DNA from: an uncultured Pelagibacteraceae bacterium
GTDB taxonomy: Bacteria > Pseudomonadota > Alphaproteobacteria > Pelagibacterales > Pelagibacteraceae
NCBI GenBank assembly: GCA_902600855.1
Contig: CACKKY010000003.1
Span: 1-61,073, forward strand
Length of the DNA stretch: 61,073 nucleotides
Reading direction: 5' to 3'
Within the stretch, counting starts at the first letter, position 1. Every line of letters starts with the position of its first letter. The position numbers and the translations under genes are program-made. The notes under the pieces are model-generated. The model was given only the letters and a program-made list of their open reading frames with translations. It had not been told where the DNA came from and searched no databases. Below, piece by piece: positions 16,946 to 25,439 of this stretch.

Positions 16946-17020
16946 GTAATCAAATCTCCTATATTAATAGTTCCAGAGCTCAAAATACGACATCGTAAGC
17001 CACTAGCTTTAATTAATTTG
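16941..17020 (-). pseudogene. Probable remnant of a MOSC-domain gene (C-terminus only)
   Basis: Reading the minus strand through the gap between the MFS and ABC genes gives '[20 protein letters not shown]' followed by 'IGDLIT'. This matches the C-terminal pattern of MOSC domains, 'GhxxRVhxxGxhxhGDxI'. There is no start, no stop after IGDLIT, and no room for the rest of the domain, because the MFS and ehuA genes abut it on both sides. An intact MOSC gene lies 3 kb away at 20186-20971 and ends in the comparable 'NGEINIGNTINL'. The match is short, so chance is not excluded. Confidence 0.4.
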
Positions 17021-17804
17021 CATCTAATACTGCATGTAGAAATTGCTTCGTACGTTCGTTTTGAGGATCATCGAATATCTTTTCTGGTGGACCTTGTTCA
17101 AATATTTTTCCCTCATTAAAAAAACAAACTCTATCAGATATTTCTTTGGCAAAGCCCATTTGATGAGTAACCATGATCATTGTTAAACTATGTTCTTTAT
17201 TAAGTGATCTAATTACATTTAAAACTTCACCCACAACTTCAGGATCTAATGCTGAGGTAATCTCATCTAACAACATTACTTTTGGTCTCATTGCTAAAGC
17301 ACGAGCAATAGCAACTCTTTGTTGTTGTCCACCAGATAGTCTACTTGGATGTTCATCTTTTTTATCTGTTAAACCTACTAACTCTAGAAGCTCTAATGCT
17401 CTTTGCTCAGCTTCATCTTTCTTCATACCTAATACCTCTATTGGTGCTTCAATGCAGTTTTGTAAAGCTGTCATATGAGGAAATAAATTAAACTGTTGAA
17501 ACACCATTCCAATTTTAGATCGTCTTTCTCTTAAATAGTTTTCGCTAGCTTCAACAATTTTTCCTTTTTCCTCCATATGAGTTAAAGGTTCACCATCTAA
17601 ATGAATGATTCCTGAATTGATTTTTTCTAATGTCATTAAAACTCTAAGCACTGTAGTTTTACCAGAACCAGATGGTCCTATGATTGATACCATTTCATTT
17701 TTTTTGATTTCTAAATTTAATTTATCTAAAACAACTAAGTCTCCATATTGTTTTGATACATCTGAAAAATTTACAATAATTTCATCTGATTGTTTCTTTT
17801 CCAT
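17013..17804 (-). CDS. ehuA: Amino acid/ectoine-type ABC transporter ATP-binding protein (EhuA-like)
   Basis: The 263-aa ATPase of a polar amino acid uptake system. It has Walker A 'GPSGSGKTT' near residues 40-48, the Q-loop '[14 protein letters not shown]', the signature 'LSGGQQQR' near 158-165, Walker B '[13 protein letters not shown]' and the H-loop 'TH'. It is the last gene of a four-gene minus-strand operon, 3 bp after the second permease gene. The insertion '[20 protein letters not shown]' before the Q-loop is typical of the EhuA/GlnQ group. The actual substrate could be ectoine, a basic amino acid or another zwitterion. Confidence 0.85.
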   Translation of the reverse strand: MEKKQSDEIIVNFSDVSKQYGDLVVLDKLNLEIKKNEMVSIIGPSGSGKTTVLRVLMTLEKINSGIIHLDGEPLTHMEEKGKIVEASENYLRERRSKIGMVFQQFNLFPHMTALQNCIEAPIEVLGMKKDEAEQRALELLELVGLTDKKDEHPSRLSGGQQQRVAIARALAMRPKVMLLDEITSALDPEVVGEVLNVIRSLNKEHSLTMIMVTHQMGFAKEISDRVCFFNEGKIFEQGPPEKIFDDPQNERTKQFLHAVLDAN

Positions 17805-17807
17805 AGA

Positions 17808-18494
17808 TTAAACTTTCTCTTTTTTTATTTTACCTTGAGCTAAATTAACATCTTTTTCAATTTTTCTAATCCACATAGCAGCAGGAATTGACAAAGTTAA
17901 AAATATTAAACCTACCATAGTGTATGGCTCTAGATATCTATAATGATAACCTCCTACCGCGGTTGCTGCATGAAATAATTCTGCAACACCAATTGTGGAT
18001 AATAAAGGTGTATCTTTAAAAATTCCCACTAAATAGTTTCCCATCCCTGGTATAGCGATAGGAAATGCCTGAGGCAAAACTATTCTACGATATGTATAAA
18101 TTGTAGAAAAATTAAGCGCTCTACAAGCTTCCCATTGTGTTTTTGGAACACCCTCTAGAGCTCCTCTATAAACCTCAGATAAATAAGTACCAAAATGCAG
18201 TCCTATTGTTATCATTCCACAAACCCAAGCTGATAAAGTAATACCAAATTGTGGTAAGACAAAATAAACAAAAAATAGTTGAATTAACAAAGGAGTTGAT
18301 CGAATAAATTCAACAATCTCCCTATTAATCATATTTATTATCTTAAATGGAGTTCTTTGACCTATTAAAAATATAAGGCCAACTACCATTGCGATGGCAT
18401 AACCAATTCCTGCTGCCATAATAGTATTTAATGTAGCCCAAAGCATTTTTGGAAGTATTTCAAAAGTGAAATCCCATCTCCATTCAGCATTCAT
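17808..18494 (-). CDS. ehuD: ABC transporter permease (EhuD-like)
   Basis: A 228-aa HisM/GlnP-type permease with about five membrane segments. The conserved EAA loop is 'EACRALNFSTIYTYRRIVLPQAF' region, with 'FVYFVLPQFGI' and 'EFIRSTPLLIQLF' before it, both typical of polar amino acid permeases. I use the ATG at 18494, 1 bp after the first permease's TAG and preceded by an AAGGA; the TTG at 18515 would overlap the upstream gene. It pairs with the other permease to form the membrane channel. Confidence 0.86.
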   Translation of the reverse strand: MNAEWRWDFTFEILPKMLWATLNTIMAAGIGYAIAMVVGLIFLIGQRTPFKIINMINREIVEFIRSTPLLIQLFFVYFVLPQFGITLSAWVCGMITIGLHFGTYLSEVYRGALEGVPKTQWEACRALNFSTIYTYRRIVLPQAFPIAIPGMGNYLVGIFKDTPLLSTIGVAELFHAATAVGGYHYRYLEPYTMVGLIFLTLSIPAAMWIRKIEKDVNLAQGKIKKEKV

Positions 18495-18495
18495 A

Positions 18496-19167
18496 CTAAA
18501 TTTTATCCTTTCCAACTTTTCTTGCTGCCAATACTTCTAACCAACGTAGAAATGGGACAAGAAAAAATCTTGATATGATATAATAAATTAAAAGTGCAGT
18601 TCCAAAACATTGAGCAGAAAGCCATGTAATAGAATTAATTTGTTTTGCCTCAAAAGTTAAATCAACAACAGTAACCAATGCAACTAATGCTGTAGCTTTT
18701 AAGAGTTCTACAGTTAAGTTTGCTGCTGGTGGAAGAATTATTGGAAAAATTTGTGGTATTATTATTTTTCTCATTCGTTTCGCTGGGGTAAAATTTAAAG
18801 CAAAAGCTCCTTCCCATTGACCTTTGGGAACTGCTAAAATACCTCCTCTTACAATCTCAGCACCATAAGCACCAAAATTCATACCTATCGCAACAACTCC
18901 AGCAGTGAAAGCCTCGAGACTTACGCCGAAAAAAGGCAAAACATAATAAAACCAAAATAATTGAACTAATAATGATGTGCCTCTAAAAAATTCTATATAT
19001 CCAGTTGCTATTCCTTGAATTATTGGATTTTTTGAAATTCTCATTAATCCAAAAATTATTGAAATGATCACATATAATAATGTTGCACAAATAAGTACTT
19101 TTATTGTCATAACAGTCCCAAGCAACATTGTAGGACCATGTTCTGATAAAAAAGCAAAATAACTCAC
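18496..19167 (-). CDS. ehuC: ABC transporter permease (EhuC-like)
   Basis: A 223-aa HisM/GlnP-type permease with 'YIEFFRGTSLLVQLFWFYYVLP' region and the EAA loop 'EGAFALNFTPAKRMRKIIIPQ' region. I choose the GTG at 19167, preceded by AAAAGG at a good distance. An in-frame TTG at 19203 would lie inside the hairpin that separates this gene from the binding-protein gene. Read with ehuD it forms a heterodimeric channel. Confidence 0.84.
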   Translation of the reverse strand: MSYFAFLSEHGPTMLLGTVMTIKVLICATLLYVIISIIFGLMRISKNPIIQGIATGYIEFFRGTSLLVQLFWFYYVLPFFGVSLEAFTAGVVAIGMNFGAYGAEIVRGGILAVPKGQWEGAFALNFTPAKRMRKIIIPQIFPIILPPAANLTVELLKATALVALVTVVDLTFEAKQINSITWLSAQCFGTALLIYYIISRFFLVPFLRWLEVLAARKVGKDKI

Positions 19168-19190
19168 TAAAACCTTTTCTATTAAAAAAA

Positions 19191-19220
19191 AATCAGGCGA
19201 CAACTTTTAGTCGCCTGATT
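19191..19220 (-). terminator. Intercistronic hairpin with U-tract between ehuB and ehuC
   Basis: Two perfect 11-bp arms (19191-19201 and 19210-19220) flank an 8-nt loop. On the minus-strand transcript the stem is followed directly by a run of U residues. It sits between the binding-protein stop (19239) and the first permease start (19167). The likely role is partial termination or 3'-end protection, giving much more binding protein than permease, a common arrangement in ABC uptake operons. Confidence 0.75.
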
Positions 19221-19238
19221 GAATTATAAATTAATATT

Positions 19239-20084
19239 TTATTTAGTAGAACAAGCCCACTCAGTCGTCATATCAGAAGGAGGAAGTTGAGCTCTATCAT
19301 AACCATACTCACCTGCTCTTTCTAACATTTTCTCTGGGTTAGCTAATACTTTTGCTAAAGCAGCATTAAAGTTATCTCTAAACTCTGTATCAGTTTTTCT
19401 AAAACCAATACCCACTACGTTAACAGTTTCTTTAGGCATTAATTTTGGGTCTGTTACCTCAAATGCACCATTAGTTTTTTCTTCATGCTCTTTTGCACCA
19501 AAGAAAGTTTGAACGGCAACATCAGCTCTACCTGCTTTCATAGCAGCTAAAATTCCAACTTCACCTTCTACTAGTAACATTTGACTGTCCGGAACACCAA
19601 ATTTCTTAGCAGCTTCTACTGTGTTGAACCCTGCACCAGTAACGAGTTTTGCTCCAGTTCTTATAACATCTGCATAATTATTAATCCCTTTTGGATTACC
19701 CTTTGGAACTAACATTGCATCTCCAAAAACACCTATTGGGTCTGAAAAATTAATATTCTCGCATCTACTTTTTAAAATATACATTCCACCAGTAATCATA
19801 TCAGATCTATCAGCATTAATTCCGGGAATTAATCCAGACCATTCAAATACTTTTGTTTCATGCTCTGTAATACCCATTTCTTCAAGAACTGTTAAAGCAA
19901 TCATGTTAACAAATCCTAAAGCTTCACCATTATCACCAGCATATGCCCAAGGTACAGCTGTACCAAAGCCAAGTCTTAACTTGTGACCATCTTTAAGTCT
20001 ATCAGTTAATGTTGCTGCACTAACAGATGAAATACTAAAAAGAATAACCAAAAATACTGAAATTGATTTCACTAATTTTCTCAT
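19239..20084 (-). CDS. ehuB: Periplasmic substrate-binding protein (EhuB-like, ectoine/amino acid)
   Basis: A 281-aa family 3 solute-binding protein with a clear signal peptide (basic start, hydrophobic core, cleavage near 'SVSA-ATL' at about residue 23). The mature part resembles EhuB: 'LRLGFGTAVPWAYAGDNGEALGF' region, 'SGLIPGINADRSDMITGGMYI', 'SRCENINFSDPI' and 'VPKGNPKGINNYADV'. Two cysteines (in 'SRCEN' and at the C-terminal 'WACSTK') could form a disulfide. The ATG at 20084 has a good AGGAGA site. It is the promoter-proximal gene of ehuBCDA. Ectoine is the best guess by similarity, not proven. Confidence 0.82.
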   Translation of the reverse strand: MRKLVKSISVFLVILFSISSVSAATLTDRLKDGHKLRLGFGTAVPWAYAGDNGEALGFVNMIALTVLEEMGITEHETKVFEWSGLIPGINADRSDMITGGMYILKSRCENINFSDPIGVFGDAMLVPKGNPKGINNYADVIRTGAKLVTGAGFNTVEAAKKFGVPDSQMLLVEGEVGILAAMKAGRADVAVQTFFGAKEHEEKTNGAFEVTDPKLMPKETVNVVGIGFRKTDTEFRDNFNAALAKVLANPEKMLERAGEYGYDRAQLPPSDMTTEWACSTK

Positions 20085-20185
20085 TATTTCTCCTAATCGT
20101 TTAATAATTTAAAATAAGTTAACAAGATTTGTAAATTGATGCAAATAAACTTAAAATTAAGATCAACTTCTAATTGAATTTTTGA

Positions 20186-20971
20186 TTAAAGATTTATTGT
20201 ATTTCCAATATTTATTTCACCATTATCTAAAGCAGTTAAATAAATTCCCATTTCAAAATGATTATAAGTTTTTTTTAATGATTGAAGTAAGTTAAATGAA
20301 TTGTCATCTGTTTGTGGTTTCAAATTAATTGCAACACATCTTGGAATATTTTTTTCTACTTTAAAAGAAACTTCATTAATCTTAATTACTTTGCCAATCC
20401 ATTCCCTTTCTTTCCAAGGCTCTATACCGTCAATACAAATATTTCCTCTAAATATTGATGTTTCAAATTTCCTATCAATTTTTTTTTGAAAATCATTTAT
20501 ACTTTGAATGTTTAAAAGTGAGACCGAATTAACAAAGTCAACATTCTTAGAAATAGAGGTATCAAAAAAAGGAAATTCATTATTTTTCATTAAAATTATT
20601 GGCTGTTTTAAAGAATCCTCTAATTCTAAAACTTTATTTGAAAGTGCCTCGCGCTCTTCTAACTGATTAATATCAATTGTTAAAATTTCTTTATCTTTGA
20701 GTGTAAATGTTAATTTTTCATCTTTATAAATAAAGTTATATTTATTTAAAGCAGGTGAGTTTTTTAATGTTAAAACTTTATTCCATTTACCTTTTCTCTC
20801 TTCTGGATTTTTTTCAAATAATCTCGCTTGCTTCTTCTCCAGGTCTTTTGCAAACGCAAAAACTCTGTCATTAATAATTCCAATATTTTTTTTAATTTGA
20901 CACTTTTCAACTGATTGAAAGGAGACAGATTTAACCGGACAGTAATTTATTGAAGAAATTGTTACGCTCAT
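20186..20971 (-). CDS. MOSC-domain protein with N-terminal beta-barrel domain
   Basis: The 261-aa protein begins with 'ISSINYCPVKS', the classic start of the MOSC N-terminal domain (compare 'LxxYPVKSxxG'). The MOSC core has 'SIFRGNICIDGIEPWKEREWIG' and 'RCVAINLKPQT', corresponding to the family 'FRxNLxVdG..pxxEdxW' and 'C.R.C' region. These proteins, like mARC and YcbX, bind molybdenum cofactor and reduce N-hydroxylated compounds. The cysteine in 'VEKNIPRCVAIN' is the expected Mo ligand. It starts 18 bp from the divergent PhyH gene. Confidence 0.85.
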   Translation of the reverse strand: MSVTISSINYCPVKSVSFQSVEKCQIKKNIGIINDRVFAFAKDLEKKQARLFEKNPEERKGKWNKVLTLKNSPALNKYNFIYKDEKLTFTLKDKEILTIDINQLEEREALSNKVLELEDSLKQPIILMKNNEFPFFDTSISKNVDFVNSVSLLNIQSINDFQKKIDRKFETSIFRGNICIDGIEPWKEREWIGKVIKINEVSFKVEKNIPRCVAINLKPQTDDNSFNLLQSLKKTYNHFEMGIYLTALDNGEINIGNTINL

Positions 20972-20989
20972 ATAAAGTTACAAAATAAT

Positions 20990-21817
20990 ATGTCTTATCT
21001 TTCTTCAAATCAACTTAAACAATATGAAGATAAAGGATTTGTTTCACCTATTGATATTTTTTCAAAAGATAAGGCAAAAGAAATAAGAAATGAAATTGAA
21101 TTCATTGAAAAAGAGATGCCTAGTGAATTAGAAAAATCAGGAAGATATAATGCTCATTTAATTTCTCCCTTATTAGACGAAGTAACACATAATTCTGATA
21201 TGTTAGATGCAGTTCAAAGTTTAATTGGTGAAGATATTCTTGTTTGTGGAACAACCTTATTTATAAAAAATCCCAATGAAAAAGGCTTTGTGAGCTATCA
21301 TCAAGATGCAAAATATATTGGGTTAGAACCTCATAATTGGGTTACTGCTTGGGTAGCGATAACAGACTCTAATGAACATAATGGATGTATGAGAATGTGG
21401 TCAGGTTCTCATAAAGATAATCTTAAGGATCATGATCAAAATTTCAATGAAGGGAATCTTTTAACTAGAGGACAAACAGTTAATAATGTACCAAAAGAGG
21501 AAACGACACCTTTAATTTTAAAAGCTGGTCAAATGTCATTACATCATCCAACTGTAATACATGGATCTGACTTAAATCATAGTAATGATAGAAGAATTGG
21601 TTTCGTTATTCAAAGCTATATCGGAACTAATGTTAAACAAGTATTGGGTAAAAATGGTGTTCAATTAGCTAGAGGCAAAGATAATTTTAACTTTCATGAA
21701 AAAATTGGAAGACCAAAATCTTTACTAGATAAAAATGATCTTAAGATTAAAAAAAGAGAAAATGATAACCTTCAAGAGATTTTTTATAAAGGTTCTCCAA
21801 AAAAAGGGGGTTATTAG
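20990..21817 (+). CDS. PhyH-family Fe(II)/2-oxoglutarate dioxygenase
   Basis: The 275-aa protein fits the phytanoyl-CoA dioxygenase family, which includes ectoine hydroxylase. The iron-binding HxD is in 'YHQDAKYIGL' and the distal His in 'HHPTVIHGSDLNHSNDRRIGF', whose Arg would hold 2-oxoglutarate. 'NGCMRMWSGSHK' matches the conserved 'NGxLxxxPGSH'. The substrate is not known from sequence. Placement between an Ehu-like transporter and the amidinotransferase operon suggests a small zwitterion. A 75-aa gene follows 5 bp later. Confidence 0.82.
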   Translation: MSYLSSNQLKQYEDKGFVSPIDIFSKDKAKEIRNEIEFIEKEMPSELEKSGRYNAHLISPLLDEVTHNSDMLDAVQSLIGEDILVCGTTLFIKNPNEKGFVSYHQDAKYIGLEPHNWVTAWVAITDSNEHNGCMRMWSGSHKDNLKDHDQNFNEGNLLTRGQTVNNVPKEETTPLILKAGQMSLHHPTVIHGSDLNHSNDRRIGFVIQSYIGTNVKQVLGKNGVQLARGKDNFNFHEKIGRPKSLLDKNDLKIKKRENDNLQEIFYKGSPKKGGY

Positions 21818-21822
21818 TTATT

Positions 21823-22050
21823 TTGAATAAAGAAAACGCAAGTAAACTTTGGAAAATGATACAGGAAGCTGGCGATTATTTAAAAAATCAATTACCAGAA
21901 CATCCAAATCATCCAAAAGGTCGTAATCCTTATGCTCATGTTGCCTTAGCTGTTAAAGAAGAATTTAATGTTACTTATAAAGAAATTTCTGATGAAAAAT
22001 TTGATGAAGTTGTAAAATATATAGAATTTTTAAAACAAAACCCTAGCTAA
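21823..22050 (+). CDS. Small uncharacterised protein (75 aa)
   Basis: I do not recognise a named family. The product is soluble and mostly helical in appearance, with a central 'PEHPNHPKGRNPYAHVALAV' turn-rich segment followed by a second helical part. The start is a TTG at 21823, 5 bp after the PhyH stop, so it is probably translated from the same mRNA. Frame length, lysine-rich codon use matching neighbours, and tight spacing support it as real. It ends 1 bp before the convergent threonine aldolase gene. Confidence 0.7.
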   Translation: MNKENASKLWKMIQEAGDYLKNQLPEHPNHPKGRNPYAHVALAVKEEFNVTYKEISDEKFDEVVKYIEFLKQNPS

Positions 22051-22051
22051 C

Positions 22052-23098
22052 TTAAGACTGAATATAATTTAAAAAGTTTTCAACATCAGATGGGTCGGTA
22101 TTCCATGCTGTAACCAGTCTTACTGCATTACCATCCCATTCATCATCGTTAATTGTGTAACCAGCAGAATTTAATTGATCAATCACTTGTTTTGGCATCT
22201 TAACAAATATTTCATTAGCATCAGTAGGATAAGCAAGTTTAATATCTTTATGCTTATCTAAACCTTCACTTAATTTTTTACCCATAGCATTTGCATGTTT
22301 AGCGTTTTTTAACCAAACTTCATTTGAAAGGTATGCTTCTAACTGTGCTGACACAAAACTCATTTTTGATAATAAATGTCCCGCTCGTTTCATTAAAAAG
22401 GGTAAGTTACCAACTAATTCTGGTTTAAAAAAAATTATAGCTTCTGCTGCTAAGCATCCATTTTTTGTTGCTCCAAACGAAAGTGCATCAATACCTGATT
22501 TCCAAGTCATTTCCGCAGGACTACAATTTAATGAAACTAAAGCATTGGCAAATCTAGCCCCGTCCATATGCATATTAAGTTTATGATTATGCGCTATCTC
22601 TGAGATTTTTTTTATTTCATCTAATTTGTAAGCTTCTCCTGTCTCACAAAGTTGAGTAATGCTTACAGATGAAGGTTGAGTATGATGGACAATTCCTTTC
22701 CCGTGGATAGATTTATTTAGCTCTTCAGCTGTAATTTTACCATCATCTCCTTTAAGAGTTACTAATTTAGCACCTCCAGTATAAAATTCAGGTGCCCCGC
22801 ACTCATCTACATTAATATGGGAAAGTTTATGGCAATAAATATTTCCAAAAGATGGTGTCATTGTTGATAAAGCTAGTGCATTTGCTGCTGTCCCAGAAGA
22901 AGTTGGAAAAACAATAACTTCCTTTTCAAATATTTCTGAAAATTTATCTTGTAAACTTTTTGAAATTTCATCATTACCATAAGGAGTTCTGTCACCATCA
23001 TTCGCTTTTAGAATCGCGTCTAAAACTTCAGGACAAGCACCAGTTACATTGTCTGATGCAAATTTTATTCTATCTCTTTTTGTTTTAATATGAGCCAT
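22052..23098 (-). CDS. ltaE: Low-specificity L-threonine aldolase
   Basis: A 348-aa PLP enzyme of the beta-eliminating lyase/threonine aldolase fold, cleaving L-threonine or allo-threonine to glycine and acetaldehyde. Features include 'FPTSSGTAANALAL' near 64-77 (phosphate-binding), 'HMDGARFANAL' with Asp179, and the PLP lysine Lys212 in 'SFGATKNGCLAAEA'. 'TPYGND' near 38-43 is the usual N-terminal signature. It is last in the operon EamA-creatinase-amidinotransferase-ltaE, 2 bp after the amidinotransferase. Related beta-hydroxy amino acids could also be substrates. Confidence 0.88.
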   Translation of the reverse strand: MAHIKTKRDRIKFASDNVTGACPEVLDAILKANDGDRTPYGNDEISKSLQDKFSEIFEKEVIVFPTSSGTAANALALSTMTPSFGNIYCHKLSHINVDECGAPEFYTGGAKLVTLKGDDGKITAEELNKSIHGKGIVHHTQPSSVSITQLCETGEAYKLDEIKKISEIAHNHKLNMHMDGARFANALVSLNCSPAEMTWKSGIDALSFGATKNGCLAAEAIIFFKPELVGNLPFLMKRAGHLLSKMSFVSAQLEAYLSNEVWLKNAKHANAMGKKLSEGLDKHKDIKLAYPTDANEIFVKMPKQVIDQLNSAGYTINDDEWDGNAVRLVTAWNTDPSDVENFLNYIQS

Positions 23099-23100
23099 AT

Positions 23101-24213
23101 TTATTGTTTTGGAAAATAATCTTTTAGACCACCTTCCCTATAAACATCAGCAGTACAGCAATGTAGTCCGCCACCAAACGCATAAGCATCTCTTAAATCA
23201 ACTGGCAGAACTTCCATTCCTAGTTTATCTAACTGTTCAGCTTGATAAACTTCACTTTTTTCAACACAAACTGTTTTTGGATCTAATACCAAAACATTCA
23301 TCGATAACCAAGTTGAAGAATAACATAAAGGTGGTGGTTCATTGTGTGCAGGCTGCGCAGAGTCGATTATTTCCCAACCATTATCTTCAAATAGTTTTCT
23401 TTGCTCTTTTGGTAATCTTCTTTGTGGATTATTTATAATCAATCCTTCTTTAATAGGAGTAAATGTTGCATCAATATGAATTGGATAAGGGTCTCCAGGA
23501 AAATTAACTGCATGAACTCTATGGTCTTTATAGTGTCTTTTTAACCAATCAATTCCCTTTAAATTAGTAGTAAATCCATGTTGAACAACTAAATCTTTAC
23601 CAAATCTTAAAACATCAGCTGCATCAAATAAAGGTTCTTCCTCTGTAGTTACAAAAAATTTATCTTCAGTCCATTGCAATCTTTTTTGAATTCCAATTTT
23701 ATCAGATAAGTAATCTTTTCGATAATCTGCATCAGTTAATCTTGGCTTTGGCGCTGATTCATGCCTCATATTTGGGTCTGAATTATAATATTCTTTTAAT
23801 AAGGGCCTATAACATAAATATTCAAACCATCTACATCTATAACTCATAGTGGCCTCTAAAATTTCATTTCCTACAGTAAGCAAAACGTCTCTTGGTGGCA
23901 TACAGCCAAACATAGTTTCTGATTCCCAATCAGGTGTTGATGTTTTTTGATTAAAATCTATTGGTGTAGGTCTATCTACTTTAACACCTCTCTTAATAAG
24001 CATATTTGAAAAATCATCTAACAATTGATTTGCTTTATCAACAGTATCTTTTGTTCGAGGACCAAATTTTCCTCTCATATCAGAATCTTCTGGAACTTTT
24101 GCATCTAGTGCTGGTTCTGGTGCTGGAATACATGTGCCATCAGCCTTACCAACAATTACATGCTTTAAAGGGTCCCATTCATTCCAACTATTAACAATTG
24201 TTTTGTTAGTCAT
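23101..24213 (-). CDS. Arginine:glycine amidinotransferase-like protein
   Basis: The 370-aa protein matches the eukaryotic AGAT family. It has 'NEWDPLKHVIVG' at the N-terminus, 'MPPRDVLLTVGNEILEATM' followed by the Arg/Phe-rich 'RWFEYLCYRPLLKEYY' (strikingly AGAT-like), 'DAADVLRFGKDL', the 'PIHIDATFTPI' His-Asp pair, and the catalytic His351-Cys352 in 'GGGLHCCTADV'. AGAT transfers the amidino group of arginine to glycine, giving guanidinoacetate and ornithine; the reaction is reversible. Other acceptors, as in bacterial homologues for natural products, cannot be excluded. It sits 5 bp after creatinase in the same operon. Confidence 0.85.
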   Translation of the reverse strand: MTNKTIVNSWNEWDPLKHVIVGKADGTCIPAPEPALDAKVPEDSDMRGKFGPRTKDTVDKANQLLDDFSNMLIKRGVKVDRPTPIDFNQKTSTPDWESETMFGCMPPRDVLLTVGNEILEATMSYRCRWFEYLCYRPLLKEYYNSDPNMRHESAPKPRLTDADYRKDYLSDKIGIQKRLQWTEDKFFVTTEEEPLFDAADVLRFGKDLVVQHGFTTNLKGIDWLKRHYKDHRVHAVNFPGDPYPIHIDATFTPIKEGLIINNPQRRLPKEQRKLFEDNGWEIIDSAQPAHNEPPPLCYSSTWLSMNVLVLDPKTVCVEKSEVYQAEQLDKLGMEVLPVDLRDAYAFGGGLHCCTADVYREGGLKDYFPKQ

Positions 24214-24218
24214 GATAT

Positions 24219-25436
24219 TTAATTTTTTATTATATTGTTTTCAGGTCCGAAAGGAAATTTTGTAATATTCTCTGCTCCTTCTTTACCAATTACTAAAATA
24301 TCATGTTCTCTATATCCGCCTGCCCCAGGTTTTCCCTCTGGGATCATAATCATTGGTTCCATAGAAATAACCATATTTTCCTCTAAAACTGTATCAATAT
24401 CCTCTCTAAGTTCTAATCCAGCCTCTCTTCCATAAAAATGAGAGAGTACACCAAAAGAATGTCCGTAACCAAAAGTACGATAATGGAGATATCCTAAATC
24501 TGCAAAGAGTTCATTTAATTCATGACAAATATCAGAACATTTTACCCCTGGTTTAATTAGTTCAAGTCCTCTTTTATGAACTTTAACATTAGCTTCCCAA
24601 GCTTTTAAAGATTCATCATCTACATGATCCAAAAATAAAGTTCTTTCAAGAGCAGTATAATAACCTGAAATCATTGGAAACGTATTTAAAGAAAGAATAT
24701 CTCCATTAGTTAATTTTCTATTTGTTTTGGGATTATGAGCACCATCAGTATTTATTCCTGACTGAAACCAAACCCAAGTGTCCATATATTCCGCATCAGG
24801 ATATGTTTTTACAATTTCTCTCTCCATTCGATCACGTCCAGCTATAGCAATTTCAATTTCTGTATTGCCTTCCTTAATATTTTTAACAATTTCTTCTCCT
24901 CCTAAATCAGCAATTCTTGCTCCATTTTTAATAATTTCAATTTCTTCATTTGATTTAATCATTCTCAGTTGCATCAAATCTTTTGAAACATCACTAAAAA
25001 CTGAGAATGCAAATAAAGACCCAATCTTATCTCTCATATCTAGTGTGATGTGATCGTTTTCTAATCCAATATTTTTTGGAGGATCGTCTCTTCCAATTAT
25101 TGAAACAATAGCTTTTAAGAAATTGTCTCTTTTCCAATCAGTATATATGACATTTTCACAATGTGATCTTCTCCAAGGCTGGCTAGCATCTATATTTGCA
25201 GAAATAGTTGATATTTTTTTTTTAGTTACAACACATCCATAGGGTCTTCCAAATGAACAATAAATAAAACCAGTATAATAAGCAATATTATGCATTGAAG
25301 TCAAAATAACCATATCAAGGTTATTTTTTTCCATAGTGTTTCTTAAATTATTTACTCTTCTTTCGTATTCAGAATTAGTAAATGGAAGTTTAACTTTCTC
25401 TCCGTTTTTTAAACTGAAAAAATCTGGCCGTTCCAT
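24219..25436 (-). CDS. Creatinase (creatine amidinohydrolase)-like M24 protein
   Basis: Creatinase hydrolyses creatine to sarcosine and urea with a metal-free pita-bread fold. The 405-aa length equals the Pseudomonas enzyme, and similarity appears end to end: 'YTGFIYCSFGRPYG', 'SANIDASQPWRRS', 'MDTWVWFQSGINTDGAHNP' with the catalytic His at 234 (His232 in Pseudomonas), 'MISGYYTALERTLFLDH', 'YGHSFGVLSHFYGREAGLEL' and 'MEPMIMIPEGKPGAGGYREH'. This is far closer than generic Xaa-Pro peptidases. It is 3 bp after the EamA permease gene and 5 bp before the amidinotransferase. Guanidinoacetate could be an alternative substrate. Confidence 0.9.
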   Translation of the reverse strand: MERPDFFSLKNGEKVKLPFTNSEYERRVNNLRNTMEKNNLDMVILTSMHNIAYYTGFIYCSFGRPYGCVVTKKKISTISANIDASQPWRRSHCENVIYTDWKRDNFLKAIVSIIGRDDPPKNIGLENDHITLDMRDKIGSLFAFSVFSDVSKDLMQLRMIKSNEEIEIIKNGARIADLGGEEIVKNIKEGNTEIEIAIAGRDRMEREIVKTYPDAEYMDTWVWFQSGINTDGAHNPKTNRKLTNGDILSLNTFPMISGYYTALERTLFLDHVDDESLKAWEANVKVHKRGLELIKPGVKCSDICHELNELFADLGYLHYRTFGYGHSFGVLSHFYGREAGLELREDIDTVLEENMVISMEPMIMIPEGKPGAGGYREHDILVIGKEGAENITKFPFGPENNIIKN

Positions 25437-25439
25437 AAT

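Noticed and set aside
16783..16983. Minus-strand open frame of 66 codons over the MFS 3' end
   Set aside because: Only its first ~14 codons resemble MOSC; the rest is antisense to MFS coding sequence, so I report a remnant and not a gene.
24219..25436. Generic Xaa-Pro aminopeptidase call for the M24 protein
   Set aside because: The whole length and the sequence around His234 and 'TWVWFQSGINTDGAHNP' match creatinase much better than metal-dependent peptidases.
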